Shown: piece by piece, positions 26,960 to 35,405 of the stretch
How positions within the stretch are numbered: position 1 is the stretch's first letter
Layout: every line of letters begins with the position of its first letter
Assembly (NCBI RefSeq): GCF_900091555.1
Contig: NZ_FMCX01000001.1
Span: 1,240,001-1,304,000, forward strand
Length of the DNA: 64,000 nucleotides
Direction: 5' to 3'
Origin: Micromonospora mirobrigensis
GTDB taxonomy: Bacteria; Actinomycetota; Actinomycetes; Mycobacteriales; Micromonosporaceae
Notes under the pieces: model-generated
Seen by the model: the letters and a program-made list of their open reading frames with translations, nothing else
Database searches by the model: none
What the model was told of the DNA's origin: nothing
Translations under genes and position numbers: made by a program

Positions 26960-27520
26960 TCAGGCGGCCGGTTCCCAGGCGTACGCGGCGAGCGGCGGGT
27001 CGACCGGGGCGGCCACCAGCCGGTTGGCGAAGGTCGAGATGGTGTACGCGCCGACGCCGAGCACCACGTCCAGCGCGTGCCGGGGGCGCCAGCCGGCGGC
27101 GAGGAAGTCGTCCAGCTCGTCGTCGGGGGTCGCGCCCCGGTGGTGGAGGACGGCGAGGGTGAAGCGGCGCAGCGCCTCCAGGCGCGGCTCGGGGAGCGTG
27201 CGTTCGGAGCGCAGCGCCTCGATCAGCTCCGGCGTGCCGCCCAGCCCGGTCAGGGTCGCGGTGTGCATGGCCACGCAGAGGTGACACTCGTTGCGGGTGG
27301 CGACGGTGAGCACCACCACCTCCCGGGCGACCGGGTCGAGGTCGGTGGACTCGAAGGCGGCGGTGGCGGCGAAGAAGCCCTTGAGCAGCTCGGGCGACTC
27401 GGCCAGCAGGGCGACGGCGGTGGGCACGTGCCCCTGCTTGCGCTGCACGGTCGCCATGATCTGACGTCCGGCGTCGGACGTGGTGTCGGTGGTGTGGACG
27501 GTGAAGACCGGACGGGACAT
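26960..27520 (-). CDS. AhpD-like carboxymuconolactone decarboxylase-family protein
   Basis: 186 aa. The AhpD-type active-site pattern is E78-C79-HL-C82-VAM-H86, so it is probably a thiol-based peroxidase partner rather than a true decarboxylase. It is divergent from a MarR gene and starts about 60 nt from it, so redox or chemical stress control is likely. The start may be ATG 27520 or GTG 27523. Confidence 0.82.
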   Translation of the reverse strand: MSRPVFTVHTTDTTSDAGRQIMATVQRKQGHVPTAVALLAESPELLKGFFAATAAFESTDLDPVAREVVVLTVATRNECHLCVAMHTATLTGLGGTPELIEALRSERTLPEPRLEALRRFTLAVLHHRGATPDDELDDFLAAGWRPRHALDVVLGVGAYTISTFANRLVAAPVDPPLAAYAWEPAA

Positions 27521-27543
27521 CACGGAACCCCTGACGTAGAATA

Positions 27544-27558
27544 GTCAACGTGGTTGAC
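27544..27558. promoter_or_regulatory. Palindromic operator between ahpD-like and marR genes
   Basis: GTCAAC-GTG-GTTGAC is an exact inverted repeat in the 63-nt divergent gap. It lies over the likely promoters: TATTCT on the minus strand is just beside it, and TTGACC on the plus strand overlaps its right arm. It is the best candidate binding site for the adjacent MarR protein, controlling both genes. Confidence 0.6.
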
Positions 27559-27583
27559 CAAACCGTAAACCAGGTTGTCGAAA

Positions 27584-28054
27584 ATGGCAACGTCTGACCG
27601 CCCGGGCTTCGCGCTGCCGCTGCTGCTGCTGGCCGGCTTCCGCACGCTCATCGACGACCTGCACGCCGAGCTGGCCCGGCACGGGCACCCCGAACTGCGG
27701 CCGCTGCACGGCTTCGTCCTCCAGGCCGTCGGCGACACCGGCACCACCGCCTCCGAGCTGGGGCAACGCCTCGGCGTCTCCAAGCAGGCGGCCGGCAAGA
27801 CCGTCGACCGGATGGTCGCCCTCGGGTACCTGGAACGTGCCGACGACCCCGCCGACGCCCGCCGCAAGCTGGTCCGGATGACGGCGAAGGGCCACGACGG
27901 GCTGCACCGGTCCGCGGTCGTCTTCGACCAGCTCCGCGACCGCTGGGTGGGCGCGCTCGGCGCCGACCGGGTCGCCGCCGTCGAGGACGACCTGCGCCGG
28001 ATGGTCCCGGCCGACGTGTTCCGCCTCGACGTCCCGGGCTGGTTCGGCGGCTGA
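27584..28054 (+). CDS. MarR-family transcriptional regulator
   Basis: 156 aa winged-helix dimer. Recognition region TTASELGQRLGVSKQAAGKTVDRMVALGYLERADDPAD is cut here to its parts: helix ELGQRLGVSKQAAGKTVDRM and wing DPADARRKLV. ATG 27584 is preferred; an in-frame TTG lies 9 nt upstream. It likely represses itself and the divergent AhpD-like gene through the palindrome between them. Confidence 0.88.
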   Translation: MATSDRPGFALPLLLLAGFRTLIDDLHAELARHGHPELRPLHGFVLQAVGDTGTTASELGQRLGVSKQAAGKTVDRMVALGYLERADDPADARRKLVRMTAKGHDGLHRSAVVFDQLRDRWVGALGADRVAAVEDDLRRMVPADVFRLDVPGWFGG

Positions 28055-28098
28055 CCCCTCGTGCTGACAGCGCCACGCCCACGCGCCACGATGGGCGG

Positions 28099-28314
28099 AT
28101 GGACGACGCGTACGTCTCCGGCGACCCGGAGGGCCTCACCCCGCTGCTCCGGCAGATCCGCGACGCGGTGGCCCGCGAGCTGCACGCCCAGTACGCCCTG
28201 CGGGCCGACCGCCTCGACCTGGCCGACCTGCCGGAGGTGGCCTACCAGGTCACCCTGCGCGTCGACGAGGTGCTGACCGGGGTCAGACCCCGGCGTACGA
28301 GTGCAGACCGGTGA
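28099..28314 (+). CDS. Small hypothetical protein
   Basis: 71 aa, predicted helical and charged (GLTPLLRQIRDAVARELHAQ), with no signal or TM segment. It begins 44 nt after the MarR gene, and its last 32 nt overlap the 3' end of the convergent ccsB. The codon pattern of the N-terminal 50 residues looks coding; the last part may be forced by the overlap. No family was recognised. Confidence 0.45.
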   Translation: MDDAYVSGDPEGLTPLLRQIRDAVARELHAQYALRADRLDLADLPEVAYQVTLRVDEVLTGVRPRRTSADR

Positions 28315-29260
28315 AGAAGAAGTTCACGCCGAACAGGTTCATCAGCATGGTGGCGAAGCCCAGGATCGAGATCCAGGTGGCCACGCTGCGCTTCATGCTC
28401 GGGGTGGCGCGGGCGTGCAGGTAGCCCGCGTACACCACCCAGGAGATGAACGCCCAGGTCTCCTTCGGGTCCCAGCCCCAGGCCCGACCCCAGGCCGCCT
28501 CGGCCCAGATCGCCCCGGCGATCACCGCGAAGGTGAAGATCGGGAAGGCGAAGGCGTGCAGCGTGAAGGTCAGCCGCTCCAGGCCGGCCGCGCCGGGCAG
28601 CCGCTTCGCCAGGGTGTACGGGAAGCTCCGCCTGCCCTGCTCCCAGCCGGAGCGGAGCAGGTACGCCGTGGCCGGCACCACGCCCAGCAGGAAGATGCCG
28701 GAGGCGAAGACGATGGTCGACACGTGGATGATGAACCAGTACGACTGCAACGCCGGCATCAGCGGCGTGACCTGCACGTAGAGCTTCAGCTCGGCGAACG
28801 CCAGCAGCAGCACCATCACCAGGGTCAGGAAGAGCCCGAGCCGGCGCAGCTGCGGCCGCTTCACCAGCACGGCCAGCCACGCGGCCGAGCCGATCCAGGT
28901 GACCGTGAGCACGAACTCGTACATGTTGCCCCAGGGCATCCGCTCGGCGGCGATGCCCCGGGTGACCAGCGCGCCGAGGTGCAGCGCCACGGCGAGCGCG
29001 GTGAGCCAGCCGGCGACCCGGCCGGCCAGCTCCGCACGCGCGCCCGAGCGGCCTGGCCGGGTCACGGCCGGCGCGGCGGGCTCGTCCACCGTCCCGCCCA
29101 CACCGCCGACGCCCGCGCCGACCAGCTCCCGGGCCGGGGCTGCGGCCTTCGCCGGCACGGCCCGGGCGTTGCCCAGGGCGTACTCGACGGCGTGGCTGAT
29201 CATCGCGACCAGGTACGCCAGGATCGCGTACGTGACCAGCTGGTCGGAGAGTGCGGACAT
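28283..29260 (-). CDS. ccsB: Cytochrome c biogenesis protein CcsB/ResC
   Basis: 325 aa membrane protein of the system II heme lyase. It delivers and ligates heme to apocytochrome c outside the membrane with ResB. It has about eight TM helices and the tryptophan-rich WWD motif (WGRAWGWDPKETWAFISW), plus heme-ligand histidines in the flanking helices. A Pro/Ala-rich cytoplasmic loop lies near 35-75. ATG overlaps the resB stop as TGATG, with GAAGGAG upstream. Confidence 0.93.
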   Translation of the reverse strand: MSALSDQLVTYAILAYLVAMISHAVEYALGNARAVPAKAAAPARELVGAGVGGVGGTVDEPAAPAVTRPGRSGARAELAGRVAGWLTALAVALHLGALVTRGIAAERMPWGNMYEFVLTVTWIGSAAWLAVLVKRPQLRRLGLFLTLVMVLLLAFAELKLYVQVTPLMPALQSYWFIIHVSTIVFASGIFLLGVVPATAYLLRSGWEQGRRSFPYTLAKRLPGAAGLERLTFTLHAFAFPIFTFAVIAGAIWAEAAWGRAWGWDPKETWAFISWVVYAGYLHARATPSMKRSVATWISILGFATMLMNLFGVNFFFTGLHSYAGV

Positions 29261-30882
29261 CACTCGTCTCCTTCTGGCGCCCGCCGGTCGTCCCGTCCGT
29301 CACCGCTGACCGCGGCGACGAGCTGGGCGAACTCGTCGGCGAAACCCGGATGTTCGGTGCGCGGCAGCCCACCGGCCTCCACCAAGCTACTACCGCTCGT
29401 CGGAGATCCAGTGTCGGGGGCGGCAACCCGGAAGAAGACCCGCCGCCGCCGGACGAAGAGCGAACCCATCAGCCCGACCAGCAGGGTGGCGCAGGCGACC
29501 AGCATCAGCAGCTGGCCGGGGGCGTACCGGACCGCGATGGTGATGTACGGCTTCGTGCCGACGAACTCCAGCGTGCTGCCGTCGTCCAGGGTCCACTTCT
29601 CGCCCGGCGCCAGCTTCTTGTCGCCGATCTGCTTGAGCTTGCCGTTCTCCACCTGCCGCTGGTCCAGCTTGTAGACCGAGCCGGGGATGCCGGCGTCCAG
29701 CCCGAGGTTCCCCCGGTACGCGACCAGCACCACCGCCGGGTTGCGCTCCGCCGGGAACCGGGACTCCACGAACGGCCCCTGGTCCGGGGCGGTCGGCAGG
29801 TAGAGCCCCTCGAAGGCGATCTGCTGGTCGGGGGCGCGCTTGCCGGTCTTCGGGTCGACGTTCGCGTCGGGGAAGGCGGCCACCCCCTCCTCCGTCGCGT
29901 TCGGGTCGCCGGTACGCAGGAACGGCGTCGTGCTGGTCTGGCTGCGGCCGTACCGGTCGGTGTACTTCAGGATCGGGGCGTACCCGTTGCCGAGCAGGTA
30001 GACGTTGGCCGAGTCGAGCCGCAGCGGCGAGTTCACCGAGAAGCCGGCGGTCCGGGCCGCATCGCCGGGCAGGTTGTCCACGGTCACCGTGGCCCAGTAC
30101 CGCCTGGCCTGCCCGGAGGGGAGGTACTCCGCCTCGAACCGGTCCAGGGTGAGGCAGAACGGCGGCAGGTCGGCGCTGTCCACCCGGGGGCCGAGGGTCG
30201 CCTCGGCGTACTGCTGGCGGGTGTTGCAGAAGGCGTTCTCCGGGTCGGCGACCAGGATCCGGTTGCCGTGCCAGCCGTACCAGGAACCCAGCGCGACCCC
30301 GAGCAGGACGGCGACCAGCGACACGTGGAAGAGCAGGTTGCCGGTCTCCTTGAGGTAGCCCTTCTCGGCGGAGACCTCGTTGCCGCGCACCACGACCCGC
30401 CAGCGACGGCGGCGCAGCACCGCCGCGATCGCCTCGGCGTCGGCGGCGGCCGGCGCCTCCAGTACCGCGTGCGCGGGCAGCCGGTCGAGCCGCTTCGGCG
30501 CGGCCGGCGGGCGCATCCGCAGCGCCCGGACGTGGTCCCGGGCCCGGGGCAGGATGCAGCCGACCAGCGAGGTGAAGAGCAGCAGGTAGATCGCGGAGAA
30601 CCAGACCGAGCCGAAGACCTCGAAGAAGCCGAGCTGGTCCAGCCGGGGGGCCAGGTCCGGGTGGTCGACGAAGTACCGGTCGACGTTCTCCGGGTTCACC
30701 CCGCGCTGCGGCAGCACCGAGCCGGGGACGGCCGCGACCGCGAGCAGGAAGAGCAGCACCAACGCGGTACGCATGCTGGTCAACTGCCGCCACGAGTTGC
30801 GCAGCAGGGCCAGCACCGGATTGACCCGCCGCCGGGGCGCCCCCGCGGGTGGGGCCGCCGGCCGGTCGTCGACGGTCGTCAT
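29260..30882 (-). CDS. resB: Cytochrome c biogenesis protein ResB
   Basis: 540 aa partner of CcsB in system II. Three N-terminal-half TM helices (about 38-60, 90-112, 185-205) precede a large extracytoplasmic domain, and a last TM lies near 445-465 (LLMLVACATLLVGLMGSLF). This is the ResB/Ccs1 topology. Its start overlaps the ccdA stop by one base and its stop overlaps ccsB, so the group is made as a coupled set. Confidence 0.92.
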   Translation of the reverse strand: MTTVDDRPAAPPAGAPRRRVNPVLALLRNSWRQLTSMRTALVLLFLLAVAAVPGSVLPQRGVNPENVDRYFVDHPDLAPRLDQLGFFEVFGSVWFSAIYLLLFTSLVGCILPRARDHVRALRMRPPAAPKRLDRLPAHAVLEAPAAADAEAIAAVLRRRRWRVVVRGNEVSAEKGYLKETGNLLFHVSLVAVLLGVALGSWYGWHGNRILVADPENAFCNTRQQYAEATLGPRVDSADLPPFCLTLDRFEAEYLPSGQARRYWATVTVDNLPGDAARTAGFSVNSPLRLDSANVYLLGNGYAPILKYTDRYGRSQTSTTPFLRTGDPNATEEGVAAFPDANVDPKTGKRAPDQQIAFEGLYLPTAPDQGPFVESRFPAERNPAVVLVAYRGNLGLDAGIPGSVYKLDQRQVENGKLKQIGDKKLAPGEKWTLDDGSTLEFVGTKPYITIAVRYAPGQLLMLVACATLLVGLMGSLFVRRRRVFFRVAAPDTGSPTSGSSLVEAGGLPRTEHPGFADEFAQLVAAVSGDGRDDRRAPEGDE

Positions 30883-31745
30883 CAGATGCTCACCTCACCC
30901 GGGCCCACGTTCGTCTGCAACCAGATCACCACGTTCTGCCAGCCCCCGGTGACCAGCGCCAGCCCGATCAGGATCAGCAGGGCGCCACCGACCCGGGTCA
31001 CCCAGCGGCTGTTGCGCCGCACGGCGCGGAACACCCCGAGCAGGCGGTGGAAGCCCAGCCCGAAGACGATGAACGGTATCCCCAGCCCGAGGCAGTACGC
31101 CACGGCCAGCAGCACCGCCCGGTCGGTCTGTCCACCGGCGGTGGCCAGGGCCAGCACCCCGCTGAGCGTCGGGCCGGTGCAGGGCAGCCAGCTCAGCGCG
31201 AAGACCGCGCCGAGGGCGGGCGCGCCGAGCAGGCCGGCCGACGGGAGCCGGTTGATCCGGAACTCCCGCTGCATCCCGGGCACCAGACCCAGGTAGCCCA
31301 GCCCGAGCACGATCACCAGCGAGCCGAGGACGATCTCCAGGGTCCGCTCGTGGTCGAAGAAGACCCGGCCGAAGCTGGCGAAGAGGATCGCGGTGGAGGT
31401 GAAGACGAAGGTGAAGCCGGCGATGAAGAGCAGCGTGCCGGCCAGCACCCGCCCCTTGACGGCTGCGGTCCGCCGTACGGCCGGCGCGGCCACGGCCACC
31501 GCGCCGTCCCCGTCGGGGGTGTTAACAGGGGGCCCCTGCTCTACCGGAGGCGTTAAGAGGGGGCCCTTCCTTGCATCCCGGCCCTCGAGGTCGGCGCCGG
31601 CCAGGCCGGTGACGTACGACAGGTAGCCGGGCATCAACGGCAGCACGCACGGGGACAGGAAGCTCACCAGCCCGGCGAGCGCCGCCGCGCCGACGGCCAG
31701 CAGCAGTGGGCCGGAGAGCGCGAGCTGGCGAAAGGTCTCACCCAT
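30882..31745 (-). CDS. ccdA: Thiol-disulfide membrane transporter CcdA carrying an in-frame repeat insertion
   Basis: 287 aa. CcdA moves reducing power across the membrane to ResA and apocytochrome c. The two redox cysteines are C33 (FLSPCVLPL) and C189 (WLPCTGP). About six TM helices are present. Between TM1 and TM2, residues about 58-77 (ARKGPLLTPPVEQGPPVNTP) are translated from a complete 60-nt repeat, in frame and without a stop. The loop is tolerant of insertions, so the protein may well work. Stop and start both overlap neighbours by one base. Confidence 0.93.
   Translation of the reverse strand: MGETFRQLALSGPLLLAVGAAALAGLVSFLSPCVLPLMPGYLSYVTGLAGADLEGRDARKGPLLTPPVEQGPPVNTPDGDGAVAVAAPAVRRTAAVKGRVLAGTLLFIAGFTFVFTSTAILFASFGRVFFDHERTLEIVLGSLVIVLGLGYLGLVPGMQREFRINRLPSAGLLGAPALGAVFALSWLPCTGPTLSGVLALATAGGQTDRAVLLAVAYCLGLGIPFIVFGLGFHRLLGVFRAVRRNSRWVTRVGGALLILIGLALVTGGWQNVVIWLQTNVGPGEVSI
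31518..31577 (+). repeat. 60-nt repeat, copy 4, in frame inside ccdA
   Basis: Full-length copy starting GGTGTTAACAGGGGG and ending TTGCATCC (last CACC degenerate to CATCC). Its length of exactly 60 nt keeps the ccdA frame. It is read on the minus strand as 20 codons. This is the only copy in the window inside a coding region away from its ends. Confidence 0.93.
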
Positions 31746-32308
31746 CAGCGTGAACCCTCGGCGGCGACCTTCTCGACCAGGGGCCGCAGGCCGTCCTGGG
31801 TGACCGCCGCCCGGATCACCGTGGCGATCCGGCCCTCCCGGTCCAGGATCACCGTCGCCGGGATGGTGTTCGGCGGGATGTCCAGGGCCAGCGCCAGCCG
31901 ACTCGCCGGGTCGAAGAGGCTCGGATAGGTGACCCGACCCTCCTCGAAGGCGACCGCCTTGTCCCGGTTGTCCTGCACGTTGATCCCGAGGAAGGCCACC
32001 CCGGAGCCCTTGGTCGCCTGGTAGGTCGCCTCCAGGTCGTCGGCCTCGGCCCGGCAGGGCGCACACCAGGAGCCCCAGAAGTTGAGCACCACCACCTGGC
32101 CGCGGGCCTGGGACACGTCGTACCGGCCGTCGCCGGTGAGCAGGTCACCGGCGATCTTCGGGGCCGGGGAGCGCTGGTCGGGGGCGCACTGGACGATGCC
32201 GTCGGCGGTGTCGCAGCGGCTCTCCTCGGTGCCGGAGGAGCAGCCGACCAACGCCGTACCGGCGGTGACGGCGGCGAGCAGGGCGGCGGCGAGCCTCCGG
32301 GTGAGCAT
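31745..32308 (-). CDS. resA: ResA/TlpA-type thioredoxin lipoprotein
   Basis: 187 aa extracytoplasmic thiol-disulfide reductase that keeps the heme-binding cysteines of apocytochrome c reduced. Lipobox ALVGC puts the lipid anchor at C23. The thioredoxin active site is W81-C82-AP-C85, with cis-Pro in PPNTIPATVILD. The ATG at 32308 overlaps the upstream stop as TGATG. A second Cys pair (C32, C41) near the anchor is unusual. Confidence 0.92.
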   Translation of the reverse strand: MLTRRLAAALLAAVTAGTALVGCSSGTEESRCDTADGIVQCAPDQRSPAPKIAGDLLTGDGRYDVSQARGQVVVLNFWGSWCAPCRAEADDLEATYQATKGSGVAFLGINVQDNRDKAVAFEEGRVTYPSLFDPASRLALALDIPPNTIPATVILDREGRIATVIRAAVTQDGLRPLVEKVAAEGSR

Positions 32309-32958
32309 CAGGCCCCCTTGGCCGTCCGGGCGGTCGGCGAGATGGCGATCAGGTGCGCGGCCGGCTCGGAGTAGGAGATGCCGGCGATCCGGTCGCCGTC
32401 GAAGTGGAACGAGGTGAGGCTGGCCAGGCCGCACTGCCGGCGGCGCGGGTCGTGCCAGAGCCGCTTGCGCTCGACGTACCGGCGCAGGGTCCAGATCGGC
32501 AGCTGGTGGGAGACCAGCACCGCCTCGCGCCCCGCGGCGGCCACCCGGGCGGCCTGGAGGGCGGCGAACATCCGCTCGGCGATGGTCAGGTAGGCCTCGC
32601 CCCAGGACGGGGTCACCGGGTCACGCAGCACCCACCAGTTGCGCGGGTCGCGGAACCCGCCGTCGCCCGGGGAGACCTTCTTGCCCTCGAACCAGTTGGC
32701 GCTCTCGATCAGCCGGTCGTCCACCCCGACGGAGAGCCCGAACTGGGCGGCGATCGGCTCGGCGGTCTGCTGGGCGCGTTCCAGCGGGCTGGCCACCACG
32801 TGCACCACGGTCTTCTCGGCGAGCGCCTGCGCGGCGGCCTTGGCCATCTGCACGCCCAGCTCGGAGAGGCGGAAACCCGGCAGCCGGCCGTAGAGGACGC
32901 CCTCGGGGTTGTAGACCTCGCCGTGCCGCAGCACGTGCACGACCGTTTCCTTGCCCAT
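32308..32958 (-). CDS. Histidine phosphatase (phosphoglycerate mutase-like) protein
   Basis: 216 aa. The R11-H12-G13 catalytic motif (VHVLRHGEVYNP), the second Arg/Glu region SPLERAQQTAEPIAA, and the late His in LVSHQLPIWTLRR are all present. It is found between hemL and the cytochrome maturation genes, an arrangement I also recall from Streptomyces. The substrate is not known. The ATG at 32958 begins just after the hemL stop; a longer frame to 33030 would overlap hemL. Confidence 0.85.
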   Translation of the reverse strand: MGKETVVHVLRHGEVYNPEGVLYGRLPGFRLSELGVQMAKAAAQALAEKTVVHVVASPLERAQQTAEPIAAQFGLSVGVDDRLIESANWFEGKKVSPGDGGFRDPRNWWVLRDPVTPSWGEAYLTIAERMFAALQAARVAAAGREAVLVSHQLPIWTLRRYVERKRLWHDPRRRQCGLASLTSFHFDGDRIAGISYSEPAAHLIAISPTARTAKGA

Positions 32959-32962
32959 CTGG

Positions 32963-34300
32963 CTAACCCCCGTGTCCCGCGGCTGCCGCCGCCCGCGCCG
33001 CCTCCGGCAGGGCGGCGGAGATCTGCTCACACGCGGCGTCGTCGATCGCCGCCGAGACGAACCACGACTCGAACGCGCTGGGCGGCAGGTAGACGCCGGC
33101 GGCCAGCATCGCGTGGAAGAACGCCTTGAACGCGGGCACCTGCTGGGTGCGGGCGGTGTCGTAGTCGACCACGTCGGCGTCGGTGAAGAAGATCGAGAAC
33201 ATGCTGCCCGCGTACGACAGGCGGTGCGGGACCCCGGCGGCGGTCAGCGCGTCGCCGGCCAGCCTGCCCACGACGGCGGCCGTCTCGTCGAGCCTGCGGT
33301 AGAGCGCGTCGTCGGCGAGCCGCAGCGTGGCCAGGCCGGCGGCGCAGGCCAGCGGGTTACCGGAGAGCGTGCCGGCCTGGTAGACCGGGCCGGCCGGGGC
33401 CAGTCGCGCCATGATCTCGGTCCGGCCGCCGAAGGCCGCGGCGGGCAGCCCACCCCCCATGACCTTCCCGTACGTCCAGAGGTCGGCGTCGGAGGCGTCG
33501 AGGCCGTGCCAGCCGGCGCGGGAGACCCGGAACCCGGTCATCACCTCGTCGACGATCAGCAGCGCGCCGTGCGCGTGGGCGATCGCCGCCAACTGCTGGT
33601 TGAAGCCGTCGCGGGGGGCCACCACGCCCATGTTGCCGGCGGCGGCCTCGGTGATGATCGCGGCGATGTGCGGGCCCTCGGCCGCGAAGGCCGCCTCGAC
33701 CGCGCGGATGTCGTTGTACGGCAGCACGATGGTGTCGCCGGCCGCCGCGCCGGTCACGCCGGGCGAGTCGGGCAGGCCGAAGGTGGCCACGCCCGAGCCG
33801 GCGGCGGCGAGCAGCGCGTCGGAGTGCCCGTGGTAGCAGCCGGAGAACTTGATGATCTTCGCCCGGCCGGTGAAGCCCCGGGCCAGCCGGATCGCCGACA
33901 TGGTCGCCTCGGTGCCCGAGTTGACCAGCCGGACCTGCTCGACCGGGGTACGCGCGACGATCTCGGCGGCCAGCTCCACCTCACCCGGGGTGGGGGTGCC
34001 GAAGCTGGTGCCGCGCCCGGCGGCGTCCCGGATCGCCTCGACCACCTCGGGGTGGGCGTGGCCGAGGATCAGCGGCCCCCAGGAGCAGACCAGGTCGACG
34101 TAGCGCCGGCCGTCGGCGTCGAAGAGCCAGGGACCCTCCCCCCGGACCATGAAGCGCGGGGTGCCGCCGACGGCACGGAAGGCGCGCACGGGAGAGTTCA
34201 CCCCGCCCGGCACGATGGCCTTGGCGCGGTCGAACAGGGCCTCGGAGGCCGGCGCGTCGGCCGGGTAACGGCCGGATCCGGCGGAAAAGGTATCGGTCAC
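32963..34300 (-). CDS. hemL: Glutamate-1-semialdehyde 2,1-aminomutase
   Basis: 445 aa PLP enzyme that converts glutamate-1-semialdehyde to 5-aminolevulinate in C5 heme synthesis. PLP lysine is K279 in [17 protein letters not shown]. It also has [11 protein letters not shown] near 31-41, [15 protein letters not shown] and the DEVMTGFR cofactor Asp. It opens a minus-strand operon that joins heme supply to cytochrome c maturation. Confidence 0.95.
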   Translation of the reverse strand: MTDTFSAGSGRYPADAPASEALFDRAKAIVPGGVNSPVRAFRAVGGTPRFMVRGEGPWLFDADGRRYVDLVCSWGPLILGHAHPEVVEAIRDAAGRGTSFGTPTPGEVELAAEIVARTPVEQVRLVNSGTEATMSAIRLARGFTGRAKIIKFSGCYHGHSDALLAAAGSGVATFGLPDSPGVTGAAAGDTIVLPYNDIRAVEAAFAAEGPHIAAIITEAAAGNMGVVAPRDGFNQQLAAIAHAHGALLIVDEVMTGFRVSRAGWHGLDASDADLWTYGKVMGGGLPAAAFGGRTEIMARLAPAGPVYQAGTLSGNPLACAAGLATLRLADDALYRRLDETAAVVGRLAGDALTAAGVPHRLSYAGSMFSIFFTDADVVDYDTARTQQVPAFKAFFHAMLAAGVYLPPSAFESWFVSAAIDDAACEQISAALPEAARAAAAAGHGG

Positions 34301-34447
34301 GATGCCGCCATTGTGTCAGCGCCGGACGGCGAAGCGGCAGCCACCCCGGCAGCGGGTTACCGGGCTCACGCACCGGACCGGCGGCCCGGACCGGTCGCCC
34401 GGGCGTCTCGACGGGCTCGGTGCGCGGGATCGCGATAGGGTGACCGG

Positions 34448-34780
34448 GTGGATCGTGCCGAACTGTCCATCACCGTACACCGGTCAGGCGATGAAGTGGT
34501 GCTTCGCCTCGCCGGTGAGATCGACATGCTCACGGCCGCCCAACTCAGCACCGTGGTCAACGAGGTGTTGGCGGATGCTCCCCCCCGGATCGTGCTCGAC
34601 CTGGGCGGCGTCACCTTCTGCGACTCGCAGGGTCTCGGCACCCTGGTCGTGCTCAGCCGCAAGGCCAGCCACGCCCAGTGCCTGCTGGTCCTCAGCAACG
34701 TGGGCGACTTCCTGCTCCGCGTCCTGGACATCACCGGCCTGCGCAGCGCCCTGATGATCCGCAACGAGACCGCCCCCTAG
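34448..34780 (+). CDS. STAS-domain anti-sigma factor antagonist
   Basis: 110 aa RsbV/SpoIIAA-like protein. The phosphorylatable serine is probably S60 in FCDSQGLG. EIDMLTAAQL forms the second strand and helix. It would bind an anti-sigma kinase when unphosphorylated. GTG start; no kinase or sigma gene is next to it, but a large ATPase-phosphatase fusion lies 9 kb away and a stressosome 20 kb away. Confidence 0.9.
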   Translation: MDRAELSITVHRSGDEVVLRLAGEIDMLTAAQLSTVVNEVLADAPPRIVLDLGGVTFCDSQGLGTLVVLSRKASHAQCLLVLSNVGDFLLRVLDITGLRSALMIRNETAP

Positions 34781-34841
34781 CGTCGACTATCCCGACCCGG
34801 CCGTCCTCTTCATCGACCTCGTCGGCTACCCGGACCCCAAG

Positions 34842-35381
34842 GTGGGGAAGAACCGGGTGCACGTCGACCTCGCCACCACCTCGGCGGCCCACCGGGCCGA
34901 GCTGGTCGAGCGCCTCACGGCGCTCGGCGCGACCCGCGCCGACGTGGGCCAGGGCGACGTCCCGTGGACGGTCATGGCCGACCCGGAGGGCAACGAGTTC
35001 TGCGTGCTGGACCCCCGGCCGGAGCACCGGGACACCGGACCGATCGCCGCCGTGGTGGTCGACTGCGCCGATCCGCGGGCCATGGCCCGGTTCTGGGGCG
35101 AGGCCACGGACTGGACCGTGCACGAGGTGACCGACTCCGAAGCCGTCCTGCGCTCCGCCCAGGGTGTCGGCCCGTACCTGCGGTTCCACCGCACGCCGGA
35201 CGTGAAGACCGGGTGGAACCGCGTGCACCTCGACGTCCGCCCGTACCCGGGCGACGACCCGCAGGCCGAGGTGGCCCGGCTGCGGGCCCTCGGCGCGACC
35301 CCCGTCGAGCTGGACGGCATCCACTGGACGGTCCTCACCGACCCGGAGGGCAATGAGTTCTGCCTGCTCAGCCCGAAGTGA
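34842..35381 (+). CDS. VOC-family protein, N-terminally truncated
   Basis: 179 aa as drawn, with one and a half glyoxalase-like modules. The second is complete (about 60-179: AVVVDCADPRAMARFWGEAT through LTDPEGNEFCLLSP). The first lacks its opening strands and keeps only KNRVHVDLATTS to MADPEGNEFCVLDP. VOC-like sequence continues upstream in frame (VDYPDP, LFIDLVGYPDP) to about 34782, next to the STAS stop, but there is no ATG, GTG or TTG there. GTG 34842 is the only start. It is probably a deletion relic; it may be inactive or translated from a non-standard start. Confidence 0.6.
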   Translation: MGKNRVHVDLATTSAAHRAELVERLTALGATRADVGQGDVPWTVMADPEGNEFCVLDPRPEHRDTGPIAAVVVDCADPRAMARFWGEATDWTVHEVTDSEAVLRSAQGVGPYLRFHRTPDVKTGWNRVHLDVRPYPGDDPQAEVARLRALGATPVELDGIHWTVLTDPEGNEFCLLSPK

Positions 35382-35405
35382 CCGGTGGGGCCGCCGCGAC
35401 CCGCC

